Shown here piece after piece: positions 1 to 5,754 of a stretch of 11,365 nt of DNA. The position numbers and the translations under genes are program-made. Positions within the stretch are counted from its first letter, which is position 1. Each line of letters opens with the position of its first letter. The stretch is from Planctomycetota bacterium (GTDB lineage: Bacteria > Planctomycetota > Phycisphaerae > FEN-1346): assembly GCA_026386995.1 (NCBI GenBank), contig JAPLMO010000049.1, positions 1 to 11,365 of the forward strand, given 5' to 3'. The notes beneath the pieces are model-generated. The model was not told where the DNA came from. It was given only the letters and a program-made list of their open reading frames with translations, and ran no database searches.

Positions 1-717
1 TGGCTGCCCGTCGTTTTGCTGCCGCGCGTAAGGCGCTCCCCGGCCCCGCCCCTTCATCCCCCGGCAGTGCCGGGGGTTTGGCGTGCCCGCGAACAAACCC
101 CCCACACCGTGGGGGGATGGGCATCGCGAGTGCGCCTCCCCCTCGCCCGCCGACCGAGTCAGTGCCACGGCATCCCCCGGCAGTGCCGGGGGTTTGTTTC
201 CGGTTCCCAGGCACGCGTCTGCCGCCTGCCGCTACCACAGCATGGGCGGCCACATGGGGCCGCCCCTACGACGGCGCGCTGAACGGATCTCGCGTAGTGG
301 CAGCCCTACGTGGCTGCCCGCCGTTTTGTTGCCGCGCGTAAGGCGCTCCCCGGCCCCGCCCCTTCATCCCCCGGCAGTGCCGGGGGCTTGGCGTGCCCGC
401 GAACAAACCCCCCGCACCGCGGGGGGATAGGCATCGCGAGTGCGCCTCCCCCTCGCCCGCCATCCTGCGTCAGTGCCACGGCATCCCCCGGCAGTGCCGG
501 GGGTTTGTTTCCGGTTCCCCGGCATGCGTCGGCCGCCTGCCGCTACCACCGCATGGGCGGCCACATGGGGCCGCCCCTACCACGGCGCGCTGAACGGATC
601 TCGCGTAGGGGCAGCCCTACGTGGCTGCCCGTCGTTTTGCTGCCGCGCGTAAGACGCTCCCCGGCCCCGCCCCTTCATCCCCCGGCAGTGCCGCGGGTTT
701 GTTTCCCCGGTTCCCGG
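1..717. repeat. ~310 bp palindrome-rich tandem repeat, two full units plus one internally deleted unit
   Basis: Unit 1 is 1-310 (cut by the window edge or starting at it), unit 2 is 311-621, and unit 3 runs 622 to about 717. Each full unit contains the 26-nt segment CATCCCCCGGCAGTGCCGGG+ (55-80 and 171-196 in unit 1; 365-390 and 482-507 in unit 2), whose core is a 9-bp-arm palindrome. Other hairpins are 98-116, 244-265 (GGGCGGCC/GGCCGCCC) and one across each unit boundary (299-318; 609-630). Unit 3 jumps from the first internal palindrome straight to sequence after the second, a ~117 bp deletion consistent with recombination between these internal repeats. All frames are open because the DNA is GC-rich, and the translated peptides only echo the repeat, so I see no gene here. 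Confidence 0.9.
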
Positions 718-757
718 CTCTCGGTTCCCGCCGTCTGTTGCCTTTGTTGAGTTTTTC

Positions 758-789
758 ATTCTGCATTCTGCACTCTGCACTCTTCACTC
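758..789. repeat. Heptanucleotide microsatellite (ATTCTGC/ACTCTGC)
   Basis: Successive 7-mers ATTCTGC, ATTCTGC, ACTCTGC, ACTCTTC, ACTCC follow each other without gaps. The stretch is pyrimidine-rich on the plus strand and lies immediately after the large tandem repeat decays. No coding potential is apparent. Confidence 0.75.
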
Positions 790-834
790 CGGTTCCCGGC
801 CGTTGGCCGAATCCCGACTTCACGGCTCGGGCAC

Positions 835-853
835 GACTGCCAAAATGGCAGTC
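835..853. repeat. Short hairpin GACTGCCA-AAA-TGGCAGTC
   Basis: Eight-base arms are perfectly complementary around a three-base loop. It is one of a run of inverted repeats in the gene-less left part of the window and has no T-run on either side, so it does not look like an intrinsic terminator. Confidence 0.6.
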
Positions 854-885
854 CCTGAGGCCGCCGAGGGGGCTGAACCACCTGA

Positions 886-958
886 AATCAGGGACAGCGC
901 CAGACCCGCCCGGACCCCCGGCCCCGCCGGCCGCACCTGCTTGGCGCTGTCCCTGATT
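886..958. repeat. 17-bp perfect inverted repeat with GC-rich loop (REP/MITE-like)
   Basis: AATCAGGGACAGCGCCA at 886-902 pairs perfectly with TGGCGCTGTCCCTGATT at 942-958, leaving a 39-nt C-rich loop. Palindromes of this style are often dispersed by REP-associated tyrosine transposases (IS200-like), but no transposase is present here, so the assignment to that class is inference. A terminator role is weakly possible on the plus strand because ATTATTTT follows the right arm, but no gene is seen upstream to terminate. Confidence 0.65.
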
Positions 959-1009
959 ATTTTGGGGGCGCCGGAAGGGGTGTCGGAGAATCCCAACTGT
1001 CCCGGTAGG

Positions 1010-1237
1010 ATATACTATAGTATATAACCGCAGGTGTCAAAACCGCTCTGCGGGGTGCAAAAAGGTATCAAGTTCCGATCAAAATCGATCAAAAGTGATC
1101 AAACAGGATCAAGTTTAGTCTTGCCTATCTTACCAAACGACCCCCAAAACCGCATTGGCGCTAGCGCCAAGGGGATTTTCGGGCCTTCGCGGCGCGAAAA
1201 GTGCCCGTTTTTGCCCTCCGGTATATACTATAGTGTA
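1010..1237. promoter_or_regulatory. AT-rich regulatory-looking island: twin ATATACTATAGT palindromes flanking phased GATCAA repeats
   Basis: A perfect 16-bp palindrome ATATACTATAGTATAT lies at 1010-1025, and a near copy sharing TATACTATAGT lies at 1222-1237, in the same orientation 212 bp away. Between them GATCAA recurs at 1077, 1087, 1097 and 1107, an exact 10-bp period, preceded by a degenerate TATCAAG at 1066. A further perfect 16-bp palindrome TTGGCGCTAGCGCCAA lies at 1155-1170. The composition is clearly more AT-rich than the surroundings. Helically phased direct repeats plus palindromes resemble an operator array or iterons. No gene next to it explains what it would control: the methyltransferase gene points toward it and ends at 1494. 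Confidence 0.5.
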
Positions 1238-1285
1238 GCCCAACCTTTTTGTACTAAAGGCTATAAACCCCGCGCCACATTTAGC

Positions 1286-1324
1286 CGGCGACCTCGCCCA
1301 GGCGAATCTTCGACTTGGTCGCCG
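1286..1324. repeat. Nested hairpin CGGCGACC/GGTCGCCG
   Basis: CGGCGACC at 1286-1293 pairs with GGTCGCCG at 1317-1324, and a smaller hairpin TCGCC-CA-GGCGA sits inside the loop at 1294-1305. On the minus strand the same bases read as an open stretch ending in TAA at 1281-1283. Confidence 0.5.
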
Positions 1325-1395
1325 CGCGCCGTTGTGAATTGGCAATGGGGAACGGGGCGGGCGGCGGCCTAGTGGTTCGTCAAGTTTGATTACGT

Positions 1396-1473
1396 GGGTG
1401 CCACGGCTGCGCAGTTTGCAGCCGTGCTTGCCTGCCCACGACCACGGCTGCACAAGGCGCAGCCGTGGCACCC
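1396..1473. repeat. Four-arm palindrome (double hairpin), CCACGGCTGC type
   Basis: Outer arms GGGTGCCACGGCTGCGC (1396-1412) and its exact complement (1457-1473) match over 17 bp. The 9-mer CACGGCTGC or its complement occurs four times, so the element can fold as two adjacent hairpins (1402-1427 and 1443-1468) or as one long stem. It begins 20 nt beyond the methyltransferase stop codon (minus strand) and may act there as a 3' end stabiliser or terminator, although no U-tract follows. It is the same type as the element at 8476-8558. Confidence 0.8.
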
Positions 1474-1493
1474 GCAGATTCAATTGTGGCGGC

Positions 1494-2171
1494 CTACGGG
1501 CTGGTCGCAAACGTAAGGTCCCGCCAATGCCGGACCTGCCGGAAACCCCGTTTGCCGAAGAGGCTGCCCCCCACGGCGGCCCGGAAACGGTCCCAGAGCG
1601 GCGGGTACTCGGTCCAGCGGGCGAGGGTCTCCCGGCGCCAGGCCTCGGCTATTGGCCCAAGGTCGGTCCGCGGTGCCTTCAGGCCGGCCGCAAACACCAG
1701 GCGCGGCGTCTTCGGATGCCCCTGCCACCCGTATATCACGCTCGGAAAGCCCGACATCAGCCGCGCCAGGCCGCGCGGCGTGAACCGGAAATAATCGTCA
1801 GGGTAGGCGTGGATGTGGAACTCAAACGGGGCGGTGACGATCGCCAGGCCCCCCGGGGCAGTGACGCGGGCGATCTCAGCGGCCCCTTTCCAGAACTCCC
1901 AGGCGTGCTCGAAGACGTTCAGGCACAGGACCGTTCCCGCCCAGCCGTCGGGCAGCGTCAGGGCCTCCAAATGCTCGACGCGGTCGACGCCCGGTCCGGG
2001 CTGCATGTCGCAGCCGACGAAGTTGCGGCCGGCGAACATCGGCCTGAGGTCGCCTACGGCGCCAGCCTGCACCAGGAGCGAGCCGATCTCCAGGATGGGG
2101 TCCTGGGGCTTAAAAACCGCCACCGCCGCCTCGACGAGCGATTTCGTGAGTGCGTCCAAGCGTTTCTCCAT
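1494..2171 (-). CDS. Class I SAM-dependent methyltransferase (Methyltransf_11-like)
   Basis: The product is a 225-aa predicted soluble cytoplasmic enzyme that would transfer a methyl group from S-adenosylmethionine; the acceptor cannot be told from sequence. Visible motifs are ILEIGS (26-31, motif I with E28 and G30), an acidic residue at the end of strand 2 (VGCD, D55), LNVFEHAWEFW (84-94) and the post-motif APGGLAIVTAPF (105-116). The C-terminal third (about 125-225) is rich in aromatic and basic residues and has no recognised domain. Related proteins often sit in glycan or lipid modification clusters (family knowledge), but here the gene trails the nickel operon, 78 nt after cbiO with a hairpin at 2184-2205 between them. 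I see no Shine-Dalgarno before the ATG. Co-transcription with the transporter is possible but a functional link is not shown. Confidence 0.82.
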   Translation of the reverse strand: MEKRLDALTKSLVEAAVAVFKPQDPILEIGSLLVQAGAVGDLRPMFAGRNFVGCDMQPGPGVDRVEHLEALTLPDGWAGTVLCLNVFEHAWEFWKGAAEIARVTAPGGLAIVTAPFEFHIHAYPDDYFRFTPRGLARLMSGFPSVIYGWQGHPKTPRLVFAAGLKAPRTDLGPIAEAWRRETLARWTEYPPLWDRFRAAVGGSLFGKRGFRQVRHWRDLTFATSP

Positions 2172-2183
2172 TACAGTGAAAAT

Positions 2184-2205
2184 GGTGGGTGCATAGCACC
2201 CATCC
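2184..2205. repeat. Hairpin GGGTGC-ATA-GCACCC between cbiO and methyltransferase gene
   Basis: TGGGTGC (2186-2192) and GCACCCA (2196-2202) form a 7-bp stem around ATA, extended by GG/CC with a one-base bulge. On the transcribed minus strand the stem is followed by ATTTTC, so a weak intrinsic terminator or attenuator after cbiO is conceivable. The short T-run makes this uncertain. Confidence 0.55.
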
Positions 2206-2249
2206 TACATGTTAGGCAACAGGCCCCGCCGCGCGATGCTGTGCTTATG

Positions 2250-2993
2250 CTACTTCTGATTGCGCAGAGCCGCAAGGCCCAGCGGCAACTCCAGGCCGTG
2301 CGATTCCAGTAGCGCCCGGTCGCCGAGAATCGTGGCCGACGGCCCGTCGGCCACGATGCGGCCGCCATCCAGCAGGACCGTCCGGCCGCAGACCTCCAGA
2401 ATCATGTCGAGGTCATGGCCGACGACGAGCATCGTATTCTGCATGCCGCGCAGCAACTCTATCAGCCGCCGCCGGGCGCGCGGGTCCAGGTTGGCCGAGG
2501 GTTCATCCAGCGCCAGGACCTGCGGCCGCATCGCCAGGACGGTCGCCAAGGCGGCCCGGCGTTTCTCCCCCACCGACAGATGGTAGGGCGCACGGGCCTC
2601 GTACCCTTCCAGGTCGACCGCCTCCAGGGCCTCGTGCACCCGCATGTGGACCTCGTGCGGATTAAGGCCCATCGTGGAGGGGCCGAACGCCACGTCGTCT
2701 CCGACGCGCGGCATAAAGAGTTGATCGTCGGGGTCCTGGAACACCAGGCCCAGGTGGCTGCGGACGTGGCCGACCGTCGCGCGGCTGAGGACGTGTCCGG
2801 AGAGGCAAATCCTTCCGGCGGCCGGCACGAAGCCCGCAATGGCCATCAGCAGCGTGCTCTTGCCCGCCCCGTTCGGGCCGACAAGGCCGACGTGCTCGCC
2901 CGCCCCGACCGACAGCGTAACGCCGCGCAGCGCCTCTTCGCCCGTCGGGTAGCGGTAGCGGACGTCGTCGAGTTGGAGCGTCGGTTCATCCAT
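2250..2993 (-). CDS. cbiO: Nickel/cobalt ECF transporter ATPase subunit (CbiO/NikO)
   Basis: A 247-aa ABC ATPase that would power group I ECF metal uptake together with the S and T components encoded just upstream. It has Walker A GPNGAGKST (39-47), Q-loop FQDPDDQLF (Q86), signature LSVGE (139-143), Walker B VLALDEP with D163/E164, D-loop SANLD and switch His193. The FQDPDDQLF segment is typical of the CbiO/EcfA branch rather than of general ABC importers. The signature has Val where most ABC proteins have Gly (LSGGE); I believe LSVGE also occurs in metal CbiO proteins. I start it at MDEPTLQL; an in-frame ATG at 3053 overlapping the cbiQ stop would add 20 residues encoded by a palindrome, which is unlikely to be native protein. 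It is one ATPase, so the complex would use a homodimer. Confidence 0.93.
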   Translation of the reverse strand: MDEPTLQLDDVRYRYPTGEEALRGVTLSVGAGEHVGLVGPNGAGKSTLLMAIAGFVPAAGRICLSGHVLSRATVGHVRSHLGLVFQDPDDQLFMPRVGDDVAFGPSTMGLNPHEVHMRVHEALEAVDLEGYEARAPYHLSVGEKRRAALATVLAMRPQVLALDEPSANLDPRARRRLIELLRGMQNTMLVVGHDLDMILEVCGRTVLLDGGRIVADGPSATILGDRALLESHGLELPLGLAALRNQK

Positions 2994-3002
2994 ACCATAT
3001 AC

Positions 3003-3038
3003 GGGGTCAGGAGCCTTACAGATAGGGCTCCAGACCCC
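3003..3038. repeat. Hairpin in the cbiQ-cbiO gap
   Basis: GGGGTCAGGAGCC (3003-3015) and GGCTCCAGACCCC (3026-3038) pair over 13 bp with one mismatch around a 10-nt loop. The hairpin nearly fills the 52-nt gap between the cbiQ stop and the chosen cbiO start. It may modulate translation or mRNA processing between the T and ATPase subunits. Confidence 0.7.
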
Positions 3039-3045
3039 TTGCTCC

Positions 3046-3819
3046 CTATCCATAAACAATGCGGTCCCACGCAACGATGCCCGCGGCGGCGGCGACGCAG
3101 GCGATGGCGAAAAGCCAGTCGGCCGGCCGCAGAGGCTCGGAGCGGGCGACTCCCATGCGTCCGTCGAAGCCGCGTGCGGTCATCGCGCGGTAGATGCGTT
3201 CCGAGCGGTCGAGCGTCCGCAGAAACAGCACGCCGACGACGGCCGTCGTGCTGCGCATCCTGAGGCGCCACGAGCCGTAGCCGCAATCGCGGGCCGCGCG
3301 GGCGTTGCGCAGACGCATCACTTCATCCGACATGACCCACAAGTAGCGGTACATGAACGCCATCTGCGTAACGAGAATGCGCGGCACGTGCAGCCGGCCC
3401 AGCGCGGCAACCATGTCCTGAAAGCGCGTCGTCGAGAGCACCAGAAGCACCGCCCACACGCACAGGAAGAACTTCGCCACGATGTCCGCGGCACGAAGGA
3501 GGCCCTGCTCGGTCACCATGATGTGCCGGCCGCCGACCGTTACGGTCCACACGGCCCAGCCAGGTTCGAGCACCGGAAAGAGGATCGCCGCCGCAATCGC
3601 AAACGGCGAGACGATAAGCAGGCGCTTCGCGGAGTATTTCAGCGGCACGCGACCGACGGCGTGGTAGACGGCCAGCGCCGCGGCTATCGGCGCGAGCGGC
3701 AGGAAATGCCCTCGGCCTACCAGCACGGTCGCCAGCACCACCGCCAGCGCGGCCACGGTCTTGGCGGCCGGGTCGAGCCGGTGGACCGGACTTGCGCCGG
3801 AGGCGAAATGATCGAGCAT
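3046..3819 (-). CDS. cbiQ: Nickel/cobalt ECF transporter transmembrane T component (CbiQ/NikQ)
   Basis: A 257-aa integral membrane protein that couples the ATPase to the metal-binding S component. The N-terminus HRLDPAAKTV (13-22) is the usual EcfT opening (H-x-LDPRxK type). Hydrophobic segments lie at about 21-54, 67-84, 111-130 and 234-250. The two cytoplasmic coupling motifs that contact the ATPases are visible as N-ARA (172-175) and ARG (215-217, in YRAMTARGFDG); the first is ARA rather than the usual ARG. The ATG at 3817-3819 is chosen because protein similarity to the family begins there; no good Shine-Dalgarno precedes it, and GTG one codon upstream is an alternative. Longer reading in this frame would run into the repeat at 3855-4018. 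Confidence 0.92.
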   Translation of the reverse strand: MLDHFASGASPVHRLDPAAKTVAALAVVLATVLVGRGHFLPLAPIAAALAVYHAVGRVPLKYSAKRLLIVSPFAIAAAILFPVLEPGWAVWTVTVGGRHIMVTEQGLLRAADIVAKFFLCVWAVLLVLSTTRFQDMVAALGRLHVPRILVTQMAFMYRYLWVMSDEVMRLRNARAARDCGYGSWRLRMRSTTAVVGVLFLRTLDRSERIYRAMTARGFDGRMGVARSEPLRPADWLFAIACVAAAAGIVAWDRIVYG

Positions 3820-3854
3820 CACGTGGTGCAAGGAACGTCTCCGCTGCGTGCATT

Positions 3855-4018
3855 GTAGGGGCGAGGCGTGCCTCGGTACGTGTTTAGCGTGGCCGCGCCA
3901 CGTAGCGCGGGGGTTTATCCCCCGCGTGTTCGCAAACGCGGGGCACAAGGCCCCGCGCTACGCCGCGTAAGATACGGGCCGGCGCGATACGCTAAGCACG
4001 TACATGCCTCGCCCCTAC
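3855..4018. repeat. Composite nested palindrome between PDGLE gene and cbiQ
   Basis: Outer arms GTAGGGGCGAGGC... (3855-3890) and their near complement (3989-4018) match with two substitutions and a 5-nt insertion in the left arm. Inside lies a second element, TAGCGCGGGG (3903-3912) against CCCCGCGCTA (3951-3960), which itself folds into two local hairpins (3906-3926 and 3937-3957). This looks like one palindromic element inserted into another. It starts 11 nt past the stop of the PDGLE gene and ends 35 nt before the cbiQ ATG, so it occupies practically the whole gap in the operon. Confidence 0.82.
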
Positions 4019-4029
4019 GCACTGAGGCA

Positions 4030-4347
4030 TTACCCCGCGGACGCCTTTGCCTTGCCGCGCGCCAGCAGCCGCCCCACGACAAGCAGAATTATCAGAACGA
4101 TCGCCGCGCCCGCGACGCCGGCGACGGCGTTCGACCAGAAGCCTTCGCCTATCCACTTCAGGTTGTATTCCTGAAACGCCACGGGCGGGACCTCAACGAC
4201 CGCATGCACGGGACCCGAAACGCCGAGTTCTTCCTGCGCTTTCTCGAGTCCGTCCGGGTTGGCGGAAGCGAAATAGGAGATCACGCCTGCAACGAGAACG
4301 GCAATCGCCGTGCCGACGATAATCGTGCGGCGGTTATACGAGGTCAT
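4030..4347 (-). CDS. PDGLE-domain small subunit of Ni/Co ECF transporter (CbiN/NikN-type)
   Basis: A 105-aa protein with two membrane helices (about 8-28 and 72-92) and an extracytoplasmic loop that begins with the diagnostic PDGLE at 31-35. In group I metal ECF systems such a protein, separate or fused to the CbiM subunit, is needed to load metal into the S component (family knowledge). Its ATG overlaps the stop of the upstream S-component gene as ATGA, with AAGGGGG serving as a Shine-Dalgarno inside that gene, so the two are translationally coupled. The loop ends with a conserved-looking EYNLKWIGEGFWSN before the second helix, and a basic tail (RLLARGKAK) follows it. Together with NikR nearby, the nickel version (NikN) is more likely than the cobalt one. 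Confidence 0.9.
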   Translation of the reverse strand: MTSYNRRTIIVGTAIAVLVAGVISYFASANPDGLEKAQEELGVSGPVHAVVEVPPVAFQEYNLKWIGEGFWSNAVAGVAGAAIVLIILLVVGRLLARGKAKASAG

Positions 4348-5015
4348 GGGGTCACCCCCTTCGCGTACTCTGCCGCAAGCGGGCCGAGGACCGCGTCACG
4401 CCGCATGGCGAGGACGAACTTGACAACGGACGCCGTCGCCACGCCCTCGACGACGCCGATGACGGCATGAATGCCGCCCATCAGCCCCAGCGCGTGGGCC
4501 AGCGAGACCGAGCGCGGAAGCGAGTCGGAGAGCCACAGGAAAAGAATCGCGCCCGTCGCCCCCGCCACGATCGCCAGGATACCGAGGGCCAGTGTAACAG
4601 CGTAGGTCGCGGCGCCGGGCTTCGGCCTCAGCCAGAGGCCGCGGACGGCCGCACCCAGCAGGCACGGCATTACGCCCATGATGAAGATGTTGGCCCCCAG
4701 GGCTTCAATGCCGCCGTCCTGAAACAGGAGCGCCTGGACGACAAGCACCGAAGCCATGACGATGACGCCCAGCGGCGCCCCCAGGAGGATGCCGAGGAGG
4801 AATCCGCCGCCAAGGTGGCCGCTCGTGCCGGGCAACACGGGAAAGTTCACCATCTGCGCCGCAAAGATGAACGCGCCCATGACGCCCATGAGCGGCACGC
4901 GGCGCTCGTCCACGTAGCGGTGGGCCACTGCAGCCGACACGGCCACAGCCGCGCCCGACACGGCGGCCGAGGCGGCCCAGACGGACGGAGACAGAAATCC
5001 TGAAGCAATGTGCAT
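4344..5015 (-). CDS. cbiM: Nickel/cobalt ECF transporter substrate-binding S component (CbiM/NikM)
   Basis: A 223-aa polytopic membrane protein that captures the metal ion. It starts with Met1-His2-Ile3, and His2 plus the N-terminal amine is the established metal site in this family; His67 in LPGTSGHLGGG (61-70) matches the second known ligand position. Further hydrophobic segments cover about 11-31, 41-57, 68-95, 105-122, 133-155 and 170-200, fitting the 6-7 helix fold. The usual family length is about 200-230 aa. I reject upstream in-frame starts because His2 must be at position 2 and because AAAGG lies 8 nt before this ATG. A 138-nt gap with a 28-bp-arm palindrome separates it from nikR. 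Pipelines usually name it CbiM; the nikR neighbour suggests nickel as substrate. Confidence 0.94.
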   Translation of the reverse strand: MHIASGFLSPSVWAASAAVSGAAVAVSAAVAHRYVDERRVPLMGVMGAFIFAAQMVNFPVLPGTSGHLGGGFLLGILLGAPLGVIVMASVLVVQALLFQDGGIEALGANIFIMGVMPCLLGAAVRGLWLRPKPGAATYAVTLALGILAIVAGATGAILFLWLSDSLPRSVSLAHALGLMGGIHAVIGVVEGVATASVVKFVLAMRRDAVLGPLAAEYAKGVTP

Positions 5016-5057
5016 CGAGTTACCTTTGCAAGATACGTCTTCAGCATCGCACGCCGC

Positions 5058-5134
5058 GTGGCACGGCTGGCTTGTCCAGCCGTGGCGGACGGCCCGCGGC
5101 ATTCTCCCACGGCTGGACAAGCCAGCCGTGCCAC
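5058..5134. repeat. Four-arm palindrome with 28-bp perfect outer arms, between nikR and cbiM
   Basis: The 28-nt arm at 5058-5085 (begins GTGGCACGGCTGG) is exactly complementary to 5107-5134, with a 21-nt centre. Each arm is itself a hairpin, CACGGCTGG-CTTGT-CCAGCCGTG, so the DNA or RNA may form one long stem or two adjacent hairpins. It lies 19 nt downstream of the nikR stop and 42 nt before the cbiM ATG, in the direction of transcription of both. Confidence 0.9.
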
Positions 5135-5153
5135 ACCTGCTATCGCAAAACCT

Positions 5154-5570
5154 TTACGCCAGTTCTCTGGCCGCGGTCGCCACAAGGCGGCCGTGCTTGA
5201 CGCCGCGCGCCGCGATCAGGCGGTCGGCCAGGTCGCGGATTTCGCGGGGCTTGCCCCTCAGGACGATCACCTCCAGGCACATCCGGTGCGTCAGGTGGAC
5301 GTGCATGGCGGAGTGCACCACGCTCTCGTAGTCGTGCTGAAGGTTGACCAGCCGCTCGTTGACCTCGCGAACGTGGTGGTCGTACACGAGGGTGAGGGTG
5401 CCGACGACGGGCCCCTTGCCCTTCTCCCAGTCCTCGCGGACCTGCTCGGAGCGCACCAGGTCGCGGACGGCCTCGCTACGGTTGGCGTAGTGCCGCCGCG
5501 CGACGATCATATCGAGGGCCTTCAGGACCCGCTCGTCCATCGAGACGCCGAAACGCACCAGTTTGCCCAT
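5154..5570 (-). CDS. nikR: Nickel-responsive transcriptional repressor NikR
   Basis: A 138-aa regulator with an N-terminal ribbon-helix-helix DNA-binding domain (LVRFGVSMDERVL at 4-16, ANRSEAVRDLVR at 29-40) and a C-terminal ACT-like nickel domain. The four nickel ligands known from E. coli NikR (His76, His87, His89, Cys95) are matched at His79 (QHDY), His90, His92 and Cys98 (HVHLTHRMC), so high-affinity Ni sensing should be intact. The ATG at 5570 gives the normal family length and follows GGAGG by 5 nt; the upstream in-frame ATG would add 14 unrelated residues. It is the first gene of the transporter operon, which argues that the ECF system imports nickel and is repressed when nickel is plentiful. 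A candidate promoter and half-operator precede it. Confidence 0.96.
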   Translation of the reverse strand: MGKLVRFGVSMDERVLKALDMIVARRHYANRSEAVRDLVRSEQVREDWEKGKGPVVGTLTLVYDHHVREVNERLVNLQHDYESVVHSAMHVHLTHRMCLEVIVLRGKPREIRDLADRLIAARGVKHGRLVATAARELA

Positions 5571-5585
5571 GCCTGCCTCCCGCCA

Positions 5586-5622
5586 GTAACACATTTTAAC
5601 AGACCGTGCCACGCGAAATCAA
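5586..5622 (-). promoter_or_regulatory. Candidate nikR-operon promoter with NikR-like half-site GTGTTAC
   Basis: On the minus strand TTGATT (complement of 5617-5622), an 18-nt spacer and TAAAAT (complement of 5593-5598) form a plausible sigma70 promoter. GTGTTAC (complement of 5586-5592) follows the -10 directly. From memory, GTGTTAC/GTAACAC half-sites are described for NikR in some non-enteric bacteria. I do not find the matching second half-site at the expected distance, so autoregulation through this site is inference. Confidence 0.45.
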
Positions 5623-5678
5623 CCGGGAAAAAGCGTTGCATGGCGTCAGTTACGGTTGCGTCGAACAGTGCGCAAGGC

Positions 5679-5720
5679 GGGTGGCATGCCCACGCCGCTG
5701 TTTGCGTGGGCATGCCACCC
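5679..5720. repeat. 17-bp perfect inverted repeat in the nikR-ispG intergenic region
   Basis: GGGTGGCATGCCCACGC (5679-5695) and its exact complement (5704-5720) surround an 8-nt loop. The outer GGGTGGCATG...CATGCCACCC ends are shared with the element at 10718-10801. A second, shorter stem GCGGCGGC/GCCGCCGC (5724-5731 with 5747-5754) follows just upstream of the ispG promoter. Confidence 0.85.
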
Positions 5721-5754
5721 TGCGCGGCGGCGTTTTTCGCGACCTTGCCGCCGC

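Noticed and set aside
1..717. CRISPR-like array
   Set aside because: The unit is ~310 bp, spacers are not unique short segments, and no cas gene is present.
16..956. Many overlapping open frames on both strands in the left repeat region
   Set aside because: They repeat with the 310 bp unit, exist in nearly all frames because stops are rare in GC-rich DNA, give Pro/Arg/Ala-rich peptides and have no Shine-Dalgarno or family motif.
1386..2312. 308-codon plus-strand open frame
   Set aside because: It lies opposite the methyltransferase gene and runs through the four-arm palindrome; the minus-strand product has clear SAM motifs.
2415..3263. 282-codon plus-strand open frame opposite cbiO and cbiQ
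   Set aside because: Arg/Gln/Ala-rich shadow of the minus-strand genes, whose Walker and EcfT motifs are unambiguous.
3820..3948. Longer cbiQ start inside the nested palindrome
   Set aside because: The extra residues are encoded by the repeat and EcfT proteins normally begin shortly before the HRLDPxxK motif.
5016..5153. Metal or cobalamin riboswitch upstream of cbiM
   Set aside because: The gap is filled by a simple 28-bp-arm palindrome; no B12-box-like or NiCo-motif four-helix arrangement could be recognised by eye.
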